DNA from: Pirellulaceae bacterium
GTDB taxonomy: Bacteria; Planctomycetota; Planctomycetia; Pirellulales; Pirellulaceae
Assembly (NCBI GenBank): GCA_028066335.1
Contig: JALCBQ010000012.1
Location: 1 to 37,090, forward strand
Direction of reading: 5' to 3'
DNA: 37,090 bases
Shown here: one piece after another, positions 31,971 through 37,090 of the stretch
Layout: each line of letters opens with the position of its first letter
Numbering within the stretch: position 1 is the stretch's first letter
Program-made: the position numbers and the translations under genes
Notes under the pieces: generated by a model
The model's input: the letters and a program-made list of their open reading frames with translations, nothing else
Database searches by the model: none
What the model was told of the DNA's origin: nothing

Positions 31971-32846
31971 TTGTCAGTGAAAACGATTAGTCCACTTGTC
32001 GTCACCTTTGGTGTGGTTGCCGTCGCCATGGCGTTGGTTGCTGCCTACATTGTCAAGCAAAGTTTAACACCTCCGATTGTGGCAGGCCCACCACCTCAAA
32101 CACCCGAAGTCGAGCCACCTCCCGAGCCACCATTAGTCCGGATTGTCTATGCCCGGAAAAATATCGCCTCGGGGGATCTTGTCGAACTCGAAGACGTTGA
32201 TGTCAAATCGATTCCTGAAAAAGATTATCAAGAGAAGAAAAGGGACGATGTCAGTTATTTCAGCCATCCTGGTGTCGCCGTTGGGAGGATCGCCAAAGTG
32301 CCAATCAAGGCAGGTCGCCTCCTTGCCGAAGAGATGTTTGAGCCAATCGGACAATTACCGACGACTTCTGGAAAAATTCCGGAAGGGCGCGTTGCAGTAA
32401 CCGTTTCGGTCGCTGGGAGCCATCTTGACCTCGGTCTTCTTGACGAAGGCTCTTTTGTGAATCTTGCCTATACCGTTTCGGGCGAACACCCTGATTTGGG
32501 TGGAACAGCGACCAAAACAATTTTGGAACGAGTTCCAGTAATTACCGCTGCTGTTGGGGACTCTCAGGGAGAGCAGACCAATTCCCTAACAGTTGCTGTC
32601 AAGCCGGCCGATGCGAATATGCTCATTACAGCGGCACAATCGGGGCTCCTCAGCGCTACCCTTGTTAGCGCACATTCTGCCGAGTCGCCAGCTGTTACTG
32701 AGAACATGTTTACCGAGGCGAGTATTTTTAATTTAAGAGAAATTGAAGAACCGGTCGAGCCTGAGCCCGATCCACCGTTTGTTGCCGAGTCGTGGAACGG
32801 TTCTGAGTTAACTGTCTTTGAGTTTACCGAAGGACGACGAAAGTAG
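31971..32846 (+). CDS. cpaB: CpaB/RcpC-type Flp pilus assembly protein
   Basis: 291 residues from TTG at 31971 (GTG at 31977 is an alternative; GAGAGGGA is just upstream). One membrane segment near residues 8-28 is followed by a proline-rich stretch, then a SAF domain (about 56-130) with ARKNIASGDLVELEDVDVKS and GRIAKVPIKAGRLLAEEMF. The CpaB-specific part follows: GRVAVTVSVAGSHLDLGLLD, GSFVNLAY, TNSLTVAVKPADANMLITAA. CpaB sits in the periplasm and supports or caps the outer-membrane secretin CpaC/RcpA. That partner normally follows directly but is absent here. It begins a run of five plus-strand genes. Confidence 0.85.
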   Translation: MSVKTISPLVVTFGVVAVAMALVAAYIVKQSLTPPIVAGPPPQTPEVEPPPEPPLVRIVYARKNIASGDLVELEDVDVKSIPEKDYQEKKRDDVSYFSHPGVAVGRIAKVPIKAGRLLAEEMFEPIGQLPTTSGKIPEGRVAVTVSVAGSHLDLGLLDEGSFVNLAYTVSGEHPDLGGTATKTILERVPVITAAVGDSQGEQTNSLTVAVKPADANMLITAAQSGLLSATLVSAHSAESPAVTENMFTEASIFNLREIEEPVEPEPDPPFVAESWNGSELTVFEFTEGRRK

Positions 32847-32887
32847 AGCCGAAAGTCACTTTATAGATTTGTGTGTAAAAGTCTTTT

Positions 32888-34228
32888 ATGTGTATTTCTG
32901 AATCGACAAAACCTGATCGACGAGTAAAAGGGAAGGCGCCTCGCAGAGGTCTTTCGGTCCTCCTCTTTTTGGTCTTCTTTCCAGTTGCTATTTTGGCGAT
33001 TGCCGCGATCCTTTATTTTCTTTCCCTCTTTTTCTTGCAGCGGAGTCAGACGACAAAGGCCGATCTTTTAGGCAGTAGTCTTGCCGACGAGCTCCTTTCG
33101 GAAAAGATCCTTCTCGATTTACCTGTCAGTTCGTTTGATGATCGGCAGCAGGTCGCCACGGTGGCTGGTGAATTGCTTGCACGTTCCAACGGCTCTTTGC
33201 CCGAAGCGCAGCAACTATACCTTGCAAAGATCGAGGCTCCTGATTTGGCCGATTGGACGTTCACCGAAGAGCCTAAAAAAGGTGGTGTGCATCTTCAAAT
33301 TGGCTATCTGCCTCACGCACTTGTTGAAAACCCCGGTAGTCAATTTACAAAAGTCGCCCCATATAACACACTCGTTGTCGAGGTTAGTCAGTCATTTGCC
33401 AGTGCGAATCCTCTTTGGCTAATGATGAATCAACTTGTTGCCGGGGGTGACTATCAGGTTCAAAGTCGTATTTACGCCTTTTTGGACAAAAGGGTGCTCG
33501 CCTTTGGGCCACGGGCTGATACGCCGACTCCTTTGATACCACTCGCACTTTCCGAAGAAGGTTGGGAGATGAGGCGTCATGTCGATACTAATTCTAACGG
33601 TCGTAAAGAGCTTGAGCTTTACTTTCCAATTGGTTCCATTCAGCCAGCCGTTGCGGCAGAGGTTTCGGGCCTTTCAAGTGGTGCTGTCGGTATTCCACAT
33701 TTTGACGGTGCCTGGATCGCCCTTGATGAAGGTTCCTTCTCAGCAACCCAGGCAAAGCAGCAGTGGGAGAGAGGGATTTTACCGACTGATTTAGCCGGAG
33801 CCTCAGGGAGTGCTCGTGACAAAATGATTGGACCGGCTAAAGATGGTCAACCGTGGCGACTTCCTAATGGTGATCGTCCTCATGCCCGTCAGGTTTTCTC
33901 GTTAGCTGAAGCGACAAAGCTGAGGGAGCCTCTTGCCAGTGGTTCCGATCAAGTGTTACACAGGGAGGTTATCTTTCCCCTTTATCGTTCGGTCGAAAAC
34001 ATGGGTGACGGAACGAGTGGCCGAGTCAACATTGAGGGCTTTGTCGGCGGGAAGGTTGTTTCAAGAGAGTTTGTTTTCAGGACATTCGTTGACGCGACAG
34101 GAACGACACATAGCCAGCAATATTTCCTCCTTCGTGTTGAGCCTGCTTTTGTTTCGCACCCAACAGCGGTGACCAATAAAAATGTTCCTGAAAATCGTTA
34201 CCTCTACAATGTACGCCTCCTTCGTTAA
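32888..34228 (+). CDS. TadG-like Flp pilus-associated protein
   Basis: 446 residues. After a basic leader (KGKAPRRGLSVLLFLVF) a single membrane segment spans about residues 22-50. It is followed by QTTKADLLGSSLADELLSE, which resembles the TadG/vWF-type pattern in which a helix with N/D-A-A-D-A follows the membrane anchor. The rest is a large beta-rich exported domain without recognised catalytic residues and without a clear von Willebrand MIDAS motif. The place between cpaB and cpaF, with gaps of 41 and 68 bases, indicates a role in the same machine. It occupies the position where secretin and tadZ usually lie but matches neither. Family assignment is tentative. Confidence 0.5.
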   Translation: MCISESTKPDRRVKGKAPRRGLSVLLFLVFFPVAILAIAAILYFLSLFFLQRSQTTKADLLGSSLADELLSEKILLDLPVSSFDDRQQVATVAGELLARSNGSLPEAQQLYLAKIEAPDLADWTFTEEPKKGGVHLQIGYLPHALVENPGSQFTKVAPYNTLVVEVSQSFASANPLWLMMNQLVAGGDYQVQSRIYAFLDKRVLAFGPRADTPTPLIPLALSEEGWEMRRHVDTNSNGRKELELYFPIGSIQPAVAAEVSGLSSGAVGIPHFDGAWIALDEGSFSATQAKQQWERGILPTDLAGASGSARDKMIGPAKDGQPWRLPNGDRPHARQVFSLAEATKLREPLASGSDQVLHREVIFPLYRSVENMGDGTSGRVNIEGFVGGKVVSREFVFRTFVDATGTTHSQQYFLLRVEPAFVSHPTAVTNKNVPENRYLYNVRLLR

Positions 34229-34296
34229 ATTCGTCGAAGATTCCAATTCATTGTTTTTGCAACTTAAGAGTTCAACATAAATAAAGAGTACAAACC

Positions 34297-35859
34297 ATGG
34301 GCCTTTCCATTTTTCCTTTTACCAAAGCGGCCGATGAAAATCACCCTCTCTACCATACTGATGAGGCTGTTTTTCAACGTACCAAGACCGAACTCCATCA
34401 GAAAATGCTCGAGTCCCTCGACCTTTCACGTATTGCCAATATGGAAGAAGAGGAGCTAAAAGGGTACATTACCCGAATTGCAAAAGCGGTTATCGATTAT
34501 CGCTCTTCCTCAATACCAGGTGGTATTGATCGAGCCCGGCTTGAAAAAGAACTCGTCGCTGAATCATTCGGCCTTGGTCCTCTCGAACCTCTTCTGGCAG
34601 ACCCAATGGTCTCAGATATTTTGGTCAACGGCCCTCATGAAGTCTATGTTGAAAAACATGGTCAGCTCATCGAGACCGAGGTTCTCTTTGCCGATGAAGA
34701 ACATTTAATGCAGACTATCAGCCGAATCGTCGCCAGGGTCGGTCGCCGGATTGATGAGAACAGTCCAATGGTAGACGCACGCCTTCCAGATGGTTCTCGT
34801 GTCAATGCGATCATTCCACCACTTGCACTGAATGGGCCAGTCCTTTCCATTCGTCGGTTTGGGGTCTCCCCTTTGCAAATGGAGAACCTTTTGCTGAACG
34901 GTTCGATCTGTTCTGAAATGGTCCAGCTTCTTTCGAAAGCGGTCGAAGGAAAGAGGAACATCCTCGTTAGTGGTGGAACGGGTGCTGGTAAAACGACATT
35001 GTTGAATAATCTTTCCCGATATATTCCTCTTGGAGAACGCCTTGTAACGATCGAAGATTCTGCCGAATTATTGTTACAAAGAAAACATGTTGTCCGTCTT
35101 GAGACTCGTCCTTCATCAGCCGACCACAAAGGTGAAGTTTCGCAGCGGGATCTTGTTAAAAACGCGCTCCGTATGCGGCCTGACCGGATTTTGGTTGGTG
35201 AGGTTCGTGGTGCCGAGGCACTCGATATGTTGCAGGCAATGAATACTGGTCACGAAGGTTCACTAAGTACGATTCATGCAAATAGCTCAAACGATGCACT
35301 TTCTCGGTTAGAAGTTATGGTCAGCCTTGCTGGTGCTGAGTTACCTGTTTCGGTCGTTCGGCGTTATATCGCCTCTGCGATTGACCTGGTGATTCAAGTC
35401 GACCGGTTAGCCGGTGGCCGGCGCCATGTCATGGAGATCGTTGAAATTGTCGGTCTGGCCGGTGATGAGTATCACTGTAGGCCAATTGCCGGGTTCTCTC
35501 AACAAGGTCTTACCAATGAGGGGGCGGCTCAAGGTGAGTTTTTCTTCTCGGGCGAAAGGCCATCTTTTTTGGGTGAACTAAAAGAACGGGGGCTCGAACT
35601 TCCAGATTCCCTTTTTGCCAAACGGGGAATCGCTTGTAATCTATCGCCTTCAACGGTTATTGATCAAGGCTCAGCAGGCAAGACCGTTCCGATAGAGGGA
35701 AATATTACGGAAAAATTTGGTAGTGAAACGATCGTCGAAGGGGCGAATTCACCGACAATAGATCTTCACCAAGATCAGACGGTAGACCTTGATGGTTCTT
35801 CTTCTCAGAAGAGTCACTTCGATGACGATGAGGACGATTCGATATTTTCCATGAAATAA
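34297..35859 (+). CDS. cpaF: CpaF/TadA-type pilus assembly ATPase
   Basis: 520 residues. Secretion ATPase of the type II/IV superfamily: Walker A GGTGAGKTT (residues 226-234) and Walker B RILVGEVRG with Glu302; MNTGHEGSLSTIHANSS is the downstream His box. The N-terminal domain has GPLEPLLADPMVSDILVNGP and SIRRFG, typical of CpaF. It forms a cytoplasmic hexamer that powers pilin extrusion with TadB/TadC. Most CpaF proteins end near residue 450. This one has a tail of about 75 residues rich in Asp, Glu and Ser, ending HFDDDEDDSIFSMK. It lies 94 bases upstream of tadB. Confidence 0.93.
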   Translation: MGLSIFPFTKAADENHPLYHTDEAVFQRTKTELHQKMLESLDLSRIANMEEEELKGYITRIAKAVIDYRSSSIPGGIDRARLEKELVAESFGLGPLEPLLADPMVSDILVNGPHEVYVEKHGQLIETEVLFADEEHLMQTISRIVARVGRRIDENSPMVDARLPDGSRVNAIIPPLALNGPVLSIRRFGVSPLQMENLLLNGSICSEMVQLLSKAVEGKRNILVSGGTGAGKTTLLNNLSRYIPLGERLVTIEDSAELLLQRKHVVRLETRPSSADHKGEVSQRDLVKNALRMRPDRILVGEVRGAEALDMLQAMNTGHEGSLSTIHANSSNDALSRLEVMVSLAGAELPVSVVRRYIASAIDLVIQVDRLAGGRRHVMEIVEIVGLAGDEYHCRPIAGFSQQGLTNEGAAQGEFFFSGERPSFLGELKERGLELPDSLFAKRGIACNLSPSTVIDQGSAGKTVPIEGNITEKFGSETIVEGANSPTIDLHQDQTVDLDGSSSQKSHFDDDEDDSIFSMK

Positions 35860-35953
35860 CGGCAGGTAAAGTTGTAACGTACCGATGTGTTGTCGGCCTA
35901 TTGGGGAAAGAATATTAAGAGAGCAGCCTGCTTGAGGCAGACTGAAAACTATT

Positions 35954-36862
35954 ATGTCAACGCTTATTGCACTATTCGTTTTTTTAGCGATTGCTTTTGC
36001 CCTTTTAGGGCTGTTGCTTTTGATTGCCGGCTTGATCGGCCGTGGTATCAAAGAGCCTGAATTTGTTTTTACTAATGAAGAGAAAGAGGTTTTAGGCCAG
36101 GATTACAATGGTCGCTTTCATCGGCTTATCGCCGAATCGAACTTGCCATTGACTTCAGGTAGCGCAATTATGATCGTTCTCCTTTCGGCGATGACATTTG
36201 GAGCATTGCCGATTGTTTTGACCGATAATTTTTTGGCAGGCGCCTGTGGAGTGTTGGTCGGGGCGATGTTGCCGATCGTCTTTTTCTCGGTAGCACGTTG
36301 GTGGTATTTACGAAGATACAAAGGCCATTTAGCCGAGGCTTTGCAGATTGTTGCTGATGGTTTGCGTAGCGGAGTAACCCTTGAGGATAGTTGTCGTCTG
36401 GTTGCAAGCGAGATGACCACCGCGACAGGAACAGCCTTTGAGGACATTGCCCGTCAACTCAATTTAGGGAAATTGCCTGTTGATGTCTTTCGTCAAACAG
36501 CGAGAAAAATCCCACTTCCCGAGTTTCAAGGATTTGCGGCGGCTGTGCTGGTCCACCAAAAATCGGGTGGTGACCTCGCACGTTTGACCGAGCGGCTCGC
36601 TCAATCGGCACGTGATCGCCAAGAGACAAAAAGTCATTTACAAGCTGTTACGGCTGGTAGCAAATTATCGGCTTTTGGCATGGTTATTGGTGGTATTTTG
36701 GCCGTAGCGATTTTGTCGTTTATCGAATATTTTGACCCGCGCGTTGAATACATTAGTTACTTTCTCACACACGAATTTGGAACGCTTGCGATTATTATTG
36801 CCGTTGGTTTGCAATTACTAGGCTTCCTTTGGATTTGGCGAGTCCTCAAAACAGACTATTGA
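35954..36862 (+). CDS. tadB: TadB-type inner membrane platform protein
   Basis: 302 residues; type II secretion F domain protein. A hydrophobic N-terminus (LIALFVFLAIAFALLGLLLL), two membrane segments at about 72-115, a cytoplasmic helical domain with LAEALQIVADGLRSGVTLED (the GspF-like core signature L-x-x-L-x-x-G-x-x-L), and two C-terminal membrane segments. GGDLARLTERLAQSARDR matches the TadB helix. It recruits the CpaF ATPase and, with TadC, forms the platform from which Flp pilins are assembled. The order cpaF-tadB-tadC is the standard one. Confidence 0.85.
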   Translation: MSTLIALFVFLAIAFALLGLLLLIAGLIGRGIKEPEFVFTNEEKEVLGQDYNGRFHRLIAESNLPLTSGSAIMIVLLSAMTFGALPIVLTDNFLAGACGVLVGAMLPIVFFSVARWWYLRRYKGHLAEALQIVADGLRSGVTLEDSCRLVASEMTTATGTAFEDIARQLNLGKLPVDVFRQTARKIPLPEFQGFAAAVLVHQKSGGDLARLTERLAQSARDRQETKSHLQAVTAGSKLSAFGMVIGGILAVAILSFIEYFDPRVEYISYFLTHEFGTLAIIIAVGLQLLGFLWIWRVLKTDY

Positions 36863-36947
36863 GAAGATCTATTCATTAGACCTTGTGTTTCCACACGATT
36901 TATGCTGTTTGACAATTTTGCTGGAAAATTAAAAATAGAATCCTCAC

Positions 36948-37090
36948 ATGAATGAATTGATACAAAAAATCGTAGATGAGATTGTCGCTGTTGACGGCAC
37001 AGTCTTGTTAACGGCGGCCTTGGTCGCCATTGTATTGGCCGTCGTTCTATTAATCCGGAATTTTTCGAAGTGGCGTAGTAGGGAATTAAC
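36948..37090 (+). CDS. TadC-type platform protein, N-terminal part (partial)
   Basis: The ATG at 36948 opens a frame that runs off the right edge after 47 codons: MNELIQKIVDEIVAVDGTVL followed by a hydrophobic segment LLTAALVAIVLAVVLLI and a basic stop-transfer region RNFSKWRSREL. Only the first membrane segment can be seen. The position 85 bases after tadB and the standard gene order suggest TadC, which pairs with TadB. The sequence itself shows only a membrane protein start. Confidence 0.55.
   Translation, partial: MNELIQKIVDEIVAVDGTVLLTAALVAIVLAVVLLIRNFSKWRSREL

Noticed and set aside
36909..36941. Promoter before the tadC start (TTGACA and TAGAAT)
   Set aside because: Both boxes look good, but the spacer is 21 bases and the gene lies within a likely operon.

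Overview
The window looks like chromosomal DNA of a planctomycete (Planctomycetota, perhaps Pirellulales-like). This is inferred from gene content, not from a marker gene. Supporting signs are a rhomboid protease with the NRho-type N-terminal domain, a secreted protein with the YNYRNLFDYPWH-type motif I associate with this phylum, a fliW/csrA pair, Flp/Tad-type pilus genes and frequent use of TTG and GTG starts. No rRNA, tRNA, CRISPR array, insertion sequence or phage gene is visible. The DNA reads as ordinary chromosome with moderate GC.

Layout. (1) 1-1113: start of a rhomboid protease and nagB, both on the minus strand. (2) 1449-2378: a lone ParA-type ATPase. (3) 2380-14439: a minus-strand polysaccharide cluster. 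In transcription order it holds an FkbM methyltransferase, a glycosyltransferase, a UDP-glucose/GDP-mannose-type dehydrogenase, a GDP-mannose 3,5-epimerase, a GT2-like protein, an FkbM-like methyltransferase, a class I methyltransferase, an initiating phosphoglycosyltransferase, a GT-C membrane glycosyltransferase and a GT4 glycosyltransferase. (4) 14811-15635: fliW and csrA, tail to tail. (5) 16280-18568: two predicted secreted proteins of unknown function. (6) 18810-22613: a membrane protein with one intact and one degenerate GGDEF domain, then three FliL-like lipoproteins. (7) 22822-28132: glgC, a quinone oxidoreductase, an F420-reductase-like dinucleotide-binding protein and an NhaA antiporter with a large His-rich insertion. 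(8) 28265-28993: a Cys-containing secreted protein. (9) 29750-37090: a Tad/Flp-type pilus region with two Flp-like pilins, TadE, CpaB, a TadG-like protein, CpaF, TadB and the start of TadC. It continues past the window.

How the genes may work together. The polysaccharide cluster can make acidic sugar nucleotides (UGD) and GDP-L-galactose/gulose (GME), start a lipid-linked repeat unit (PF02397-type transferase), extend it (GT4, GT-C, GT2-like) and methylate it. No flippase, polymerase or exporter is present here. FliW/CsrA, the c-di-GMP protein and the FliL-like lipoproteins suggest a motility/sessility regulatory neighbourhood, next to surface polysaccharide and pilus genes.

Most worth a second look: the three FliL-like lipoproteins beside a dual-GGDEF protein with a long hairpin in its leader; the NhaA His-rich loop; the Tad locus that lacks secretin and TadZ between CpaB and CpaF and carries two Glu-Trp Flp-like pilins; and the run of unrelated adjacent proteins that end in Ala-Ala.
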